This document shows, one piece after another, positions 1 through 12,215 of a stretch of DNA of 64,000 bases. The notes below the pieces were generated by a model that was not told the origin of the DNA, searched no databases, and saw nothing but the letters and a program-made list of their open reading frames with translations. A program made the translations under genes and the position numbers. The stretch spans positions 21,396,001-21,460,000 of the forward strand of contig JAFFJZ010000006.1 in assembly GCA_018340375.1 (NCBI GenBank). The letters run 5' to 3'. The first letter of the stretch is position 1, and every line of letters begins with the position of its first letter. This DNA comes from Gonatopus flavifemur. Taxonomy: Eukaryota > Arthropoda > Insecta > Hymenoptera > Dryinidae.

Positions 1-890
1 AAAGTGTGAACTCTATTTTACTTACGTTAACGAGTTCTATGAGAGCAATGAAACGATCTAAAAAGAAATTCAGAAGAAATCGTTGATGTTGATGGAATAG
101 AACATTTTCAGAATTCTTCATGAATTCTTACCTTCGAAAAGAGTACCACAAGAATTCTATTGATATTCTTTAGAAAGAATTCTTCGTGTGTTATATGGGA
201 TGTGAGACCGTGATATGAACGAACGATCAATTCGGATTCTAAATCTAATAATAATAACCAAAATGCCAAATTACAAATAACACACAAAACCCAAAAAACC
301 CAGAGAAGTCCCAAAAATCCACTCAATTGTAAAAAAAAAAAACCCGAAAAAACCGGCCTGGGTCGGGTTTTTGCAAAAAAATTGTTAATAGGAAATGAGA
401 TGGAGCTGACAAAACCACACCTTATTCCCTATTATTTGTTTTTCTTTCTAATAAGATTCAAGAGGTTTTCGTCGTCAGGGTTCTCAGTCGGGAATCCCGT
501 CCATCCGGGGATTTTCAGCTATCCAAATATCAAGGAGTAATTGTTGTTCTTCGCGCGGAAGACAAGAGAATAATTCATTGTTCATGAATATTCCTCGAGG
601 AACAGGTAAAAGCGTCATGGTATCATTTCCATATTCATCACCCTAATAATTACTATTATTTTAATGACCGGTTTTTCACACTTTCATCGTAATTGAAGAA
701 GCTGAATCTCCACGAATGATCAGCGTTGTTAAATCAAGGCTTATCTTTGGCAATTATCGAAGAATACGTGATAAGTCGACACGCATGAATAAAAATTCAT
801 AACAAACTTCATATCGTGAAGAAATTCTTGTGTGCACCAATTTGTTGTTCCTGCTGCAGGTATTGCCGGTGCACGCAGGAAACAAATGTG
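1..890. other. No gene seen
   Basis: AT-rich non-coding sequence. A decayed foldback of GAATTCTT words lies near 110-195, and a small C/G hairpin near 340-375 (CCCGAAAAAACC... GGGTTTTT). Nothing else was recognised. Confidence 0.4.
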
Positions 891-1091
891 TTGAAAAGTC
901 TCATAATTTATTGAGGATCAGCTGATGCCAGTCTGTGATGGATAGAGTTTTCATTTGAATTTACTTTTATAGAGTTCCATGATTAGATGTATTTCTACAA
1001 GAAATTATGGTACTTTTGAAGCTATATTCGAGTAAATAATTTCATTCATCACAGACTGGCGCTGATCCTCAATAAATTATGGGAATTTTTA
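891..1091. repeat. Foldback element, family A copy 1
   Basis: Ends are inverted copies: TCATAATTTATTGAGGATCA (about 900-919) against TGATCCTCAATAAATTATGG (about 1063-1082), and CCAGTCTGTGATG against CATCACAGACTGG. A second copy lies near 26880-27076. Confidence 0.8.
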
Positions 1092-2207
1092 GAATTTATT
1101 TTTCTGCGTGTGGGAAGAAGAAGAAGAAGAAGAAGGTGGCGAACAGAAACAGCCCATCGCGTACAAATGTTGTTGTCACGTTATCCACGAGCGGGACTCC
1201 CAATACAATATTATTATGTGAGAACATGATCTCGTAATAATGCGTTGTGAACACTGCCATCTCATGAGAACATTCTTCTAATACATATATAATAAGATCA
1301 TAATTATGGTTCAACAATTACTTCGACGCTTACTTAAGGGATATATGTGTACAAGATACGAGGATACAGTTCCTTGAGCTTGTTTTTAAGTTTCTTATTA
1401 AGGTTACCTGAGTTTCGAATATCAAAGAATTCAATACGGAGATAGTACGCGTGAAGTGGAATTTCTGGTTTGTGACGTGACGGATTTAGCAATTCGATTT
1501 TCAAGATCTTTGAATCGAAGGAGATTATTTTATGATGCTCATTATATAATATGGTCTAGGTGAATTGATGTGGTGTTACGTTTATGTAATGCATCCATGA
1601 TCAATGATTTTTCGGACAGCAACAGTTTCCGCAGTAATCCCCGGTGAAAGAAATTTCCCTGAGAATCTATGAGAATTTCTTGGAATTTCACAAAATTTAT
1701 TAACATTTTTTTGAACTCTGATCAATCCTGAGAAACTGTTGACTGAAAATTTCTCTGAACCTATGGATATCTTTGAAAAATATTGAAACTCTCCGAGAAA
1801 CTATGAACAGCTCAAAACGAATTGGTAATCAAGTAACGAAATACTAAACTATTAAAAGAAGCTGAAACTGGCAGCCATAAAGCTGCCCCAGCCGATTGTT
1901 ATAACTTTTCACACAAAACTTTGATCAAGGATTCAAGCATTTGAAACGTTTGGAGGGATGCCAAACATCGATTTCTGGTGTGAAAAGAGCTTTAACAACG
2001 TTAAAAAATTACAATCTTTATCAACAGAAGATGATCGCTTAACATTAGTTCAATAAATTACTATTTAAATGGTAATTCATTGAACTAATGTGAAGCAATT
2101 ATCTTCTATGATCCGCGATGTCTTCAATCTGTTAATAAACATTGTAATTTTTACGCTTCCTCTTCTCTCAGTGAAAGTTACAACAATTGGCCGCTAGCTT
2201 TACAGCT
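1092..2207. other. No gene seen; short AGA/GAA microsatellite
   Basis: An (AAG)n run lies at about 1113-1135. The rest is AT-rich with scattered CTCTGAAA-type words near 1660-1800. Confidence 0.4.
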
Positions 2208-2450
2208 GCACGGAGAAAAATGTATTTGGAAAGATTACCATTTGATTCGGAAAAATCAGACAATAAGTCATAACATAACTCCTAATTATTGCCAGCTGAG
2301 ATGGTAAGAATTGAGATTAATTTGGATTTTTATCATCACAACTCGCAATGATCAGGGATTATGTTATAAATTATTGTCCGATTTTTCCGAATAGTTCTAG
2401 TTTACGAATGAAATTGTAATCTTTCCAAATAAATTTCTCTTCGTGTGCTA
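2208..2450. repeat. Foldback element with CACGGAG-type ends
   Basis: Left arm GCACGGAGAAAAATG then TTTGGAAAGATTAC; right arm GTAATCTTTCCAAAT then TTTCTCTTCGTGTGC. The arms continue inward (TTCGGAAAAATC / GATTTTTCCGAA). No ORF. Confidence 0.8.
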
Positions 2451-2684
2451 GTTTCAGCTCCGTCAACTATTAAAGACCCAAAGTTTAGTGTTACATGCTT
2501 TGAACGAGTAGTCAAATTTTGTCAGTTTGAATTTTCATTTCGTTTCTATCAACGACTCAAACTTCAAGAACATGAAAACCTCTAAAATCCTCTGAAAAAC
2601 TCTCCACTGAACATCTTTGAAATTTTCAGAGAACTTTTCCTACCAGGTATTTCCTGCGTAGAAGAATCCTGCTTAAAGAATCCC

Positions 2685-2808
2685 ATTGAACCGATTGATT
2701 CTCGTTGATTCCGATGCAGAAAACGAATTCAAACCCATTGAGGATCAATTTTTAATGGGTTTGAATCCATTTTCTGCATCGGAATCAACGAGAATCAATC
2801 GGTTCAAT
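2685..2808. repeat. Nearly perfect 55-bp-arm hairpin
   Basis: Arms 2685-2739 and 2754-2808 are inverted copies with only two mismatches and a 14-nt loop. A diverged third copy of part of the arm follows at about 2880-2952. The open frame across it (2686-2973) is a by-product of the repeat and is not a supported gene. Confidence 0.9.
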
Positions 2809-3289
2809 AATTCATTGAACAGGAATTCTGCGCAGGAAATCCCTGGTAGGAAATGTTCTCTGAAAATTTCGAAGATGATTGAGAATCAATTTCTAATGGG
2901 TTTAAATCGGTTTTCAGCATCGGAATCAATGAGAATCAATCGGTTCAATGGGATTCTTCAAGCAGGGATCTAGGTTTTCAGATATTTGAGGTCGTGCACT
3001 TGGAATATGGGGTGTTTGGTTAATTATGAAGTAATATACAGACCATAACAAATCATTTTCATTTTTTTTTTCTCAATTGTATCATGTGATACTCCTTGTA
3101 ACCTTCAAAATGAACTATCGGTCGGCCACTTACGATTTTGTCTTTCAAAGTTACAACCGTTTTGCATCATTACGTATATTTCTAGACCAAAACAGACCAA
3201 ATAAATTTTGTGCACCCCGTACATAACCTCAACACTAGACGGAAACCTCATCTTTTGAAAACATCACCTCAAATATTCAAAAATCCTCA

Positions 3290-3620
3290 CGAACCGGACA
3301 AAGAATTGTTGTCAGCCTTCGAACAGTTTCTTTCCCAGGTAATCCACACTGACAAATTTTCTACCCAATTTGTTCCGGAATTACCAACTCGGAATATCCT
3401 GTCAAAAACTGATAGAAACTTTTGGGATGGTTCTGTTTGAAATTCACAGGCTGTGATATTCAGTCAAAAACTGACGAAAATTTTCCTGCCAGGTTTTGAC
3501 AGGATTCCGGACCACATCGGGTAGAAAATTTGTCAGTTTTTGCCTGGATTATCTGGGAAAGAAACCGTTCAAAGCCTGACAAGAATTTTCTGTCCAGTTC
3601 TGCCTGGCTGGCATTTTCGG
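3290..3620. repeat. Foldback element, family B (TTGTCAG / GTTTCTTTCCCAG)
   Basis: Left arm has TTGTTGTCAGCCTTCGAACA and GACAAATTTTCTACCC; right arm has the inverse, GGGTAGAAAATTTGTCAG and GTTCAAAGCCTGACAAGAAT. A second, interrupted copy lies at 17842-18782. Confidence 0.8.
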
Positions 3621-4098
3621 CAGGGTAATGACGTGCCTAACTCTGACGCCGGATCCTGCGCAGCAAATTGTTTTAGAATCTTTTGCAGATCTGTGTCATT
3701 GATTATTCCAAGTTATTGCCCTGGGGGAAAGGAATTCTCTGAAAATCTCTGGAAATTCCAGAAGTTTTCAGTGAAGAATTTGTCAGAGAAATTCAGAAGT
3801 ATTCATAGTTCTTCAGAGATGTTTAATGCACTGAAAAAAAATGTCTTCCAGTCAAATGAATATTTATTTGTCCTGTACCAAAGAAATATTCATTAGAATG
3901 AAAAAAAAACATTCCTTTGGGACTGAAATAATTCATTTGGATCAAATAGATACCCAGTAAACCCTGAGTTCTTGAAGATGAATGTAAGATCTTTCCCTTT
4001 CGCATCACTTTTCTGCTTCATTCTCTCGCGTGCGGTACGTGTGAAATGTTGAATCTTATATATAAAAACGTTATATATTAGGATCCAAGGTGTTCAGA

Positions 4099-4326
4099 GG
4101 TGCAATTGATCTGTTCATGGGATAAAAACTCACCAAGTAAGTGTATGATATTTTATTCGTATATTCGTTGGATGTCATTGTATACTTTTTCAAAATCAGC
4201 ATTGATAAACATCACCGGCATTCCTAACCTTTCTCTTTACCGTCGTTTACATATATTTACAAATAAAATATCATGCACTTACTTGATGAGATTTTATCCT
4301 ATTTATAGGCAAAATTGCACTTCTTG
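4099..4326. repeat. Foldback element nested in the 3.8-5.2 kb composite
   Basis: Inverted ends GGTGCAATT / AATTGCACTTC, plus GTAAGTGTATGATATTTTAT against ATAAAATATCATGCACTTAC. Confidence 0.75.
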
Positions 4327-4687
4327 AATATCTTGAGCTATTACAATGATGAATTTATGAACCTGAATACATGAATTGTCTTCTTCTCGAAAGATCTTCA
4401 TCGAATTCATGTACCGATTCCCTGGCGAAGGTAGATCTCGTAATTTTTCATAATTTCTCATAAAAGTGACAATTTTTCATATTTCCTCATAAATTACAAA
4501 TTCGGTAAGAAAAATCGAATATTTTTCCCTTAAGTTTGTACCAAATGAGGAAGTATAAAGAATTATGGAAAATTATGATATACATTATCACTAGGGTTTT
4601 TGTACGACTTCTGAAATATATCATTTTTCGGATTTCTAATTTTGCTCTCCCATAATACCTCATTAACGTGATACGAGTGCCATAATT

Positions 4688-4832
4688 TTTACGGGACAAA
4701 CTACAAAAAAATGCGTGCAATAATTCAAAATATCTCTCTGTACAGCACTTCTTCAGCAGTTCAAGAAATGCTGTACAGACAGATATTTTGAATTAATGTA
4801 CGCATTTTTATGTAGTTTGTCCCGAAAAAATT
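4688..4832. repeat. Hairpin nested in the 3.8-5.2 kb composite
   Basis: Left arm CGGGACAAACTACA then AATTCAAAATATCTCTCTGT; right arm ACAGACAGATATTTTGAATT then TGTAGTTTGTCCCG; loop of about 20 nt around 4750. Confidence 0.8.
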
Positions 4833-4915
4833 TCTAAAAGCCCAGGCGCTCGTATCCCCTTAAGATATCTTGACGAAGCTTCTGAAAGATATCTTAAAGG
4901 TCTCCCGAGTAAAAA

Positions 4916-5070
4916 TGTTGATTTCGGTTGGGCAAACGGGACTGGTGCAGATGTGTTGCATTTCCGTGCGGTACTGTTGCAGATGTAGTGCAGGCGCATG
5001 ATGTCCGCAACAGTACCGCAAACAAACGCAACACTCCTGCACCAGTCCCGTTTGGCGAACCCGAACTGAA
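4916..5070. repeat. GC-richer hairpin nested in the 3.8-5.2 kb composite
   Basis: Arms carry AAACGGGACTGGTGCAG and CTGCACCAGTCCCGTTT, with GCGGTACTGTTGC / GCAACAGTACCGC inside. It is noticeably richer in G and C than its surroundings. Overlapping open frames on both strands result from the palindrome. Confidence 0.75.
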
Positions 5071-5326
5071 AATTTCTCACTCGGGCTCTTTTAGAATAAA
5101 TTTTAAGATATCTAATAGAAATTGGATTTTCTATTTCAGATGGTTATAATCGTTTATTTGATTCAAATGAATATTTCTTTGGTACGGGACAAATAAATAT
5201 TTATTTGACTGGAGGACATTTTTTTTTTCCAGTGTGGTTTTCAGACGAATTCATAATTTTCCAGAGATATCCATACTTATTCAGAGGAATTTTCAGTTAA
5301 AAAAAAACATGTCCAATGAAGAGGAG

Positions 5327-5632
5327 TGCACGGAAAGACCGGGTCTATTAATATTTAGAAAAATGACTGTCAATTTAGGGAAAACTAGGATCGCTGAAAA
5401 ATATTCGTAGTGAGTCTACTAAAAATTCGTAGTCGATGTATTAACAATTGATAGTTTCACCGTGAAAAATACCAATGAAACTATCAACTGTTAATATTTT
5501 GACTATGCGGATTTTTGGTAGACTCACTACGAATATTTTTCAGCGATCCTCTTTTTCCCAAAATTGACAGTCATTTTTCTAAACTTTGATAAATCCTCTC
5601 TAAATATTAATAGACCCGGTCTTTCCATGTGT
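5327..5632. repeat. Foldback element with ACCGGGTCTATTAATATTTA ends
   Basis: Left end CGGAAAGACCGGGTCTATT; right end AATAGACCCGGTCTTTCC. Inner inverted pairs include ATGACTGTCAATTT / AAATTGACAGTCAT and AGTGAGTCTAC / GTAGACTCACT. Confidence 0.85.
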
Positions 5633-5762
5633 TTCAGAATTTTTTGAATTTTTCAAAAATGTTCACAGTTTTGTAGATTTTTGCAGGTTTTTCCAGATTC
5701 TTCTAGAGTGTTTCAGTGAAATTCACGGGAATTTGCAGAGATTTTCAGATGAATTTTTTTCA

Positions 5763-6168
5763 CTATACGGAGAAAAATGCAGGCCGCAAATATAGTAATC
5801 TTCAATACAAATTTGAGAATATTTCTTAAATTCTAAGAGTATTCCTCAAATGCATAATGAAGATGAGATGGGTCACATTTTCGTGGAATTGTATTAAAAA
5901 ATTAATGAAACATTATCAAATACTTGATAGAAAATAGAGGAACATATGAAGTTTCCAAAAGTCTCGCGTGAGATTTTACAAAGACATTAACAAAATTTCA
6001 ATATCCCACTATTCACTTTGTAAGATTTCATACGCGACTTTTGGACCAAAAAAGTGGACCGTTTGATCTTTAATATGCGTTTAAGAAAAACTCTTAGATT
6101 TTAAGAAATATTCTCAAATTTTTATTAAAGATTACTATATTTTCGACCTGTATTTTTCTTCGTGTAAG
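5763..6168. repeat. Foldback element with CACGGAG-type ends
   Basis: Left end TACGGAGAAAAATGCAGG and right end CCTGTATTTTTCTTCGTGTA, with arms continuing through ATATAGTAATCTT / AAGATTACTATAT and AAATTTGAGAATATTTCTTA-like sequence. Confidence 0.8.
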
Positions 6169-6274
6169 ATGCGTTACGCTCAATCAACGCTAGTTGGATC
6201 CAATTCATCAGACACTGACTAGCACCCCAACGATTATACTTGAATAATTTTCGCTCCTTACTGCCCCATCAAGC

Positions 6275-6603
6275 AACCCAATCAGAAAAATCCGAAATAT
6301 GCCAATGTTGACAACAGGTGCAGTACAGTGCCAGTATCGGGTCTCCAAAACTCGGTCAACCCGTACGGGATCAGTACTGGATACATAAAAAACAGTGCTA
6401 TGCCTGTACTGATAAGCCAGTACCGAGAACTTAATACCGGCCAGGTACTAACCCAGTACTGGGCCTGCACTGATTGCGAATAATGATATCAATACTGAAT
6501 CTCCAGTACTGAAAAGCGTTATCATTACAGACAAATGCCAGTGCCCTGCCAGTCTTGGCTAGTACTGAGGCAGTACCACGCCTGTTGTAAATTTCTGGTT
6601 GGG
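6275..6603. repeat. TIR element with internal CAGTACTG repeats
   Basis: Ends CCCAATCAGAAA and TTTCTGGTTGGG are inverted, as are ACAACAGGTG / CGCCTGTTGT just inside. The interior holds at least ten CAGTAC/GTACTG words. Confidence 0.7.
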
Positions 6604-9374
6604 AAAGGGAAGAACTTATGACATCTCTATCACGGCACAGTTCTCACCATATCCCCTCAAATACAAAGGCAAAAAATCCAAGTCCATCAGATGTTACCCC
6701 TCTGCATAATGTTTCTTTCCGCAGAATGACCGGTTCGTTACGGTACTGTACTCGGGCTCAAAGAGACCGAGAATCAACCTGCACATTCGACAGTTCGCCA
6801 GTCTCCCCCATAACTCCTTGAAATCATTGAACAACGGAAGAATCACATGAACTCCCGACTCACTGTCGAAGAGTACTCTTTGATACTCATAACGTTATAT
6901 CCGCTATCCATTCGTTGCACCAATGTAACAACAATGGACCTTTCTTCAATAATAGAATCGATAAAGAGATTAACAAAGTTTCACGAGTACCCCATTACGA
7001 CTTGGCTACATTATCAGGTGAAAGTGATCGAGTCGCGTTTCTATTCCTACGCCATTAAAACGTGCGGGCGAGCGCGAAGCCGTGCATGAGAGGTTATAGG
7101 TAGACACGTACGTCAGTCAATAAATACCCCCATGTATATGCATATCTTACGTTCCGGCTCGCAATATATATGAGTGCAAAGTGCAAATCCGTGCTTTCCG
7201 TGAGCGCACACATGCACTCCTCACACTTACAAAGTTATTCCTCCTATCTACAAAGTCAAGGAAAAGAAAATTTCGCCACATTATTATAGAATGATTGAAG
7301 CGTATGTAATTTACGATCTCGACTTGGACTTGAGATTTTGATATGGATGCTCGTAAATTTTGATTACGTTCAGATTAAATTATATCGGGAAACAACACAC
7401 TATTCTCTATACAGGATGATTCAAAAATATCTCTGAAAAAACTCTCGCTCATCGGATACGTTCTTTAACTGAACATTCTTCTGAATATTTGAGGATATCA
7501 CTGGAAGATTCTGAATTCGTTTGAGAAACACTGAAATTCTCTGAATTATTACCCTGAGAGAAATGTATCGTTCAAAATTACTGATTTTTTTGCAGTAAAT
7601 TTGCGAGGGATATACTTGACATGTGATTGTAAATTGATGGGGAATATCAGTAATCTCATAACATTGTTTTAACCGAAAGAAAAAACCTTTTATCGTCACC
7701 AACGTCAAACATGATTGTTCGTGCCACTGTAAAAAATTTTGCTAGTAATTTTATCAAATGTCAATGGCAACAGGATTTACCTATACAGTATCGGTAAAAT
7801 TACATAATACATATTAATGTAAAAATTACCAACTACACACACCAGTGAATTCACACATACATGTTAACTGTAATTTTACCAGAATGCAAGTAATTTTAAA
7901 TTGACATGTACTTGTAATTCGATTTTAACAGTTCTAAATATTTGTAAAAATACCATTGAAGTCCGTGATTTGACATTGACTTGGTACTTGTAAAATTACC
8001 ATTATAGCGTTCATGTGAAATTACAGGTGACATACAGGGTAAAAAGACTTCCAAAATTTTGGTGGAAATGCATTTTACATGAACAGGCTAGGTAAACTTG
8101 TCGCATGTAATTTCACATGTATTTATTACAGTGTGATCACGACCCTTGCTTTTTTCCCCCTGAAGCCACGGAACATTATTGAAAATGTCATGGTTTCCAA
8201 TTCATATCAATCTCACCAATCGAGATTTCTGGTTTTCCATGAGAAATTACTGTTTTTCAACGTGAATTCTCACTTTTCAATTTTCAAACTTCGTAGGGTG
8301 AAAAATTACCGTTTTGTCTCATCAATTTGTGATCTCATGAGAAAATCAATAATTTTTAATGAAGAATTTCTCTCAGTGTATAAACAGTGTATGAATTTTC
8401 TGAAATTTTCAGAAAAGTTCTTCCACTAGGATGTGTATCGAATTTCTCAAAAAAACCTTGAAGAAGATCATTAGCTCTTTCAATATCTCTGAAAATCTTT
8501 GAAAATTCCACCAAGGAATCTGTACCGCCATTCTCCAAGTCAAATCGGCTCAAATTGAACGTTCGCCAAAAGAATAAGCGATTTCAAATTTGATTATACA
8601 CATCGGGGTCTCGACGTTTTGGATCATCCTGTACATCATCCCGTTCACTACCATTTCTTGCATACACAAATCACGGAGAAGAATATTCTTATCTTTCTGT
8701 CATTTTATCAATGACTCATGTATCATTTTGATATATCAGACGATCGATTATCGTCATTTCTCGTCTGGGAGTAAAGTCCGAGTCATTAAAATCAACTCGA
8801 TATCTATAAATATATAGACCCGATATTCAAGAAATACCAGCCTCTGCTATTATTTTTCCTCGACTCACTTCCTATGGGAATTGATAATGACGAGGCTGTT
8901 GGTTAATCATCAATTAAATCATTATTGTTTGCATTGTGAGGATGATGATGATAATGATGATGCTGCTGCTACTTTCCCGTGTTCTTGATCCTTTGCGATA
9001 CGTTGTTGTCCCCACACGTACGTAAACCATTATTATTTTCGTTGCATGCCATTTGAGTAATTTGTCGTTTCCTCGGGTCTTGATCGTTACATAGTTACAT
9101 ACTTATGTTACGACATGCTTGCATAAATGAGAAATAGAAACAATGCTATAAAATCATGTATTATTTCACTTCTCGTTTAGGGAAATATGATGGATTTGTA
9201 GTATCCCGAAAAAAACCGACCCGGTTTTACCCACTGGGTTTTTTCAGATAAAATAGAATAGATGAATAGAATTGAAATTTTTTATTCGATGTGTAATATA
9301 ATAATTGTTCCTACATAATTAATACTTTTATTTCACCATTGAATTTGATCAATAGGAGTATTATGATGTTTGTA
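6604..9374. other. No gene seen; AAAATTACC-rich stretch at about 7735-8120
   Basis: Short frames here have no recognisable motif. Between about 7735 and 8120 the words GTAAAATTACC/GGTAATTTT recur in both orientations, as in a decayed foldback. ATGATGATG simple repeats lie at about 8940-8970. Just before the hAT relic, at about 9205-9245, is a CCGACCCGGTTTTACCC hairpin. Confidence 0.4.
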
Positions 9375-10545
9375 TTAATATAATTGGAGCAATTTGGTAG
9401 CTTTTTCCACGCCTAATCTGTTCCTTACATTGGACCATACGTGTCCAAATGTTGGGAAAATTCGTTCTAATTCTGCTGAACTAGGTGGAATACTCAATAA
9501 TTGGTGACAAAATTCAAAAAATCCGATTGGAAGTTCATCTGTAGAATTCGTCCTCGCTTCCATCAATTTCCACCATTTATTAGGAGTATTTTCATATAAC
9601 TCTTCAACTTCTGCACGGAACATTGAAGCAGGATATAAATTTTCATCGTGGATTTTGAATGCTATAATTGCCCCCAAAAATTCCGGTTTATGTCCCATCA
9701 TCCAATCTTCAGCCATTTTTCCTTGTTCATGATTAAGGCGATTCACCACAAGCCAAGTTACTAGATCTCTCCCCCCAGTTTTCTCAGTGATCAATGAATA
9801 GAATCAATTCTAATGAGCAGGTGCATCTTCTTTAGGCTATTGAAAAAAATGCAGCTACTCATTATTTTTCATTTTATGTGTTCGTTTCTGAGAAAACTGG
9901 GGGAAGAAATTTGGAATCTAGTAACTTTTGCAGGGAGTAATGAATCCCCTTAAGTTGTACGTTCTTTACAAAGGGATTCATCAAATATGCAGTATAAGAA
10001 AAAGGTTCTAAGGTTTCATCTCTTCGTTTTCGTATAGCTGTTGTAGTTATATTCTACTAAATTCTCAGTAGACAGCAATTTAGACCATACTTCAACAGTT
10101 GTCGATACATTACCTGATTTAGATTGCAATTTATCTAAAACTTGAGCAACTTTTTTCAATTGTTTGAGGTGATTTATAGCTCCTTTATGTATGCAAATGT
10201 TGTTTAATATTCAAGTTATTTTAGGATCTGCATTTTTATATTCCATTTGAATTTCAGAGTATAGGTGGAAACTTTTAATGAACGTTTCGAGACGATCATT
10301 TTGAGAGTTCCATCTTGTGTCATTTGACAACTGCGGCATCAAGCCCCTTTTTTGCTGCAGCAATCCCTATGAAAATAGAATGAAGTGTAATTCCAAATCT
10401 TCTTAAAAAAACATTTGTTGCAATTAGTTTGAAATCTTTCGACCAGTTGAAAGAAATAGATCGTATTTCATGAATACTTTTGGATAAATTTGTTTTTATT
10501 TCCATCAAAATTGCCACGAATTCATTGATATGAGTAGTGTATCAA
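9375..10545 (-). pseudogene. Decayed hAT-family transposase
   Basis: Read on the - strand, an N-proximal fragment near 10210-10340 has TRWNSQNDRLETFIKSFHLY, a recognisable hAT block (RWNS). A second fragment at 10320-10517 lies before it. The largest open piece (9794-9375, 139 codons) ends in the hAT C-terminal dimerisation domain, with PPSSAELERIFPTFG and WSNVRNRLGVEKATKLL. The fragments lie in different frames with stops between them, so no intact transposase is encoded. A local inverted repeat (about 9761-9925, sharing GAAAACTGGGG) appears inserted within it. Element ends were not identified. Confidence 0.8.
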
Positions 10546-10790
10546 ATTTTGTAACGCGATTGCCTTATAATAATGTAACTTGTCATTCCCAAAAACATGT
10601 AATGATTGATTCCAACAATAGATCCTATTCTCTAAATCGGAATCAGTAAAAAATACTGATTCGTCAGTGCTCAATCTTCCATCGGTGCAAGTCACTGGTC
10701 ACACGATCAATGCATATACACTGACGAAATCAGTGGAATTTCACTGATAGAGTTCTAATGGATCAGTACTGTTCAAAAATTCAGATTCGT

Positions 10791-11025
10791 ACACAGAAAG
10801 AATATTATATTAGAGATTACCATATTTATATTGTACTTTTGGGATATATTTGATTATGTCGTTATGAACCACAAGTATATGAGAGTTCACCATACTCTCT
10901 CGCGGAGAGAAGAATAAATATGTTGGAATTTGGAATAAATATGATTCTGAGCCTCATAATAAAGTATATCCCAAGAGTACCATACGAATATAGTAATCTT
11001 TAATATAAAACTTTTCTCCGTGTAG
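10791..11025. repeat. Foldback element with CACGGAG-type ends
   Basis: Left end ACACAGAAAGAATATTA and right end TTTTCTCCGTGTAG, with inner arms AGAGATTACCATATTTATA / ATAGTAATCTTTAAT-type and TATATTTGATTATG / CATAAT-type sequences. Confidence 0.65.
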
Positions 11026-11130
11026 AGTAGAATTCATATTCTCCAATTTTTCAACTGTTTCTTTTATATATTATTTGTATCTTACGTACTGCATGTATTA
11101 TTATGTTATAATTTTGTGTTTATAAATATA

Positions 11131-12215
11131 GGGAAGAGGCATGCAGGTTGGACCGTGTTTTGTTCTCGACTTATAACTATATTCAGCTATATTTCGTGAT
11201 AGAAAGCTTCTTGATTGCTTTGAAATATTGCGGAATACAAGCGATTTTCTGAAGTTGGGAAAAATTGGTTAACAAAAAGTAAGCATGCAAGTTGGGCCAC
11301 TTCTGAAAATTCGCTGAAAAGGTAGAGAAATGCGTTCTATACATCAGGTATGGAATTTGTAGCCGATATTTATTCATTTCCAATAGTTTTAACATTGGAA
11401 TAATAAAATATCACTAACAATGAAATCATAATCACTGATTCCATGGTCTGTCTTTCTCTCCCTTCTTCGGCATGCCATTCTAAAATAGAAAAATCACCGA
11501 ATACTTGAGATTACATCCAATGTAAACACTATTCTGATCATCAAAGATGATCGAAATGGTGTTTGAATACTTATATGACAAGAAAAACTAGTCGCCCAAT
11601 CTACATATTCAATGCAACTTTGCAATTGCAAGAGCATTATTCTAATTTCACAATATAATCGAAATATGTTCTGTGCACTGTTAAAAATTTCTGGACAAAA
11701 CTTCAAATACACGTAACGGAAGCAATTTCCAATCACGTAACCGAAAAATTAAGTTACATGTGTATGAAATTTCAGTTACGAAAATATACATAAATCCGTA
11801 ATAAAATGTAGTAAAAATTTGAAAATTCAATCACCTGTAAATGAATTCTCAATTCAAATGCCAAAAATTGGAAATTTCAGTGACGGATGTAATTGGAAAA
11901 GTTATGAAATTTCAAAACATTTTTAACAGTGTGCGATTCGAAGAAATTAAGAAAAAAACATAATAGATTGATTTACCTTCATCAATCGATGAACACTATC
12001 CTCTTTGTACGAAATGAAATCAAATTGGAATAAAACTTTTTTGCACGTTTTTCCACTTGCCTTCTGGAATACTCATAAGAGGTGTCTGTTTTTGCATTCT
12101 ATGCACATGAAAAGTTAACATATGATGAGACTCGACTTCAATCGTCATGAAATCAGAGTTGCCAACGGTTAAAAATACAAAAAACTCCCTGGCCTAACCT
12201 GCATGCTTCTCCCCT
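11131..12215. mobile_element. About 1.1-kb non-autonomous DNA transposon candidate with TIRs
   Basis: Left end GGGAAGAGGCATGCAGGTT and right end AACCTGCATGCTTCTCCCCT are inverted copies. A degenerate internal copy (AAGCATGCAAGTTGGGCC) lies at about 11279. No transposase frame is visible. Another TIR element is nested at 11673-11934. Confidence 0.65.
11673..11934. repeat. Nested TIR element with GCACTGTTAAAAAT ends
   Basis: Left end TGCACTGTTAAAAATTT; right end ATTTTTAACAGTGTGC. It lies inside the 11131-12215 element and contains ACGTAACCG/GTTACG words in both orientations. Confidence 0.65.

Larger units (their letters stand above)
3829..5236. repeat. 1.4-kb composite bracketed by inverted 60-70 bp ends
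   Basis: Left end (from about 3840) ATGTCTTCCAGTCAAATG... TACCAAAGAAATATTCA; right end (to about 5220) is the inverse, TGAATATTTCTTTGGTAC... CATTTGACTGGAGGACAT-like. Three separate palindromes (4099-4326, 4688-4832, 4916-5070) lie between the ends. Confidence 0.75.

Noticed and set aside
9375..9794. Domesticated hAT-derived gene
   Set aside because: Upstream pieces are in other frames with stops, and no splice sites were seen that would restore a host protein.
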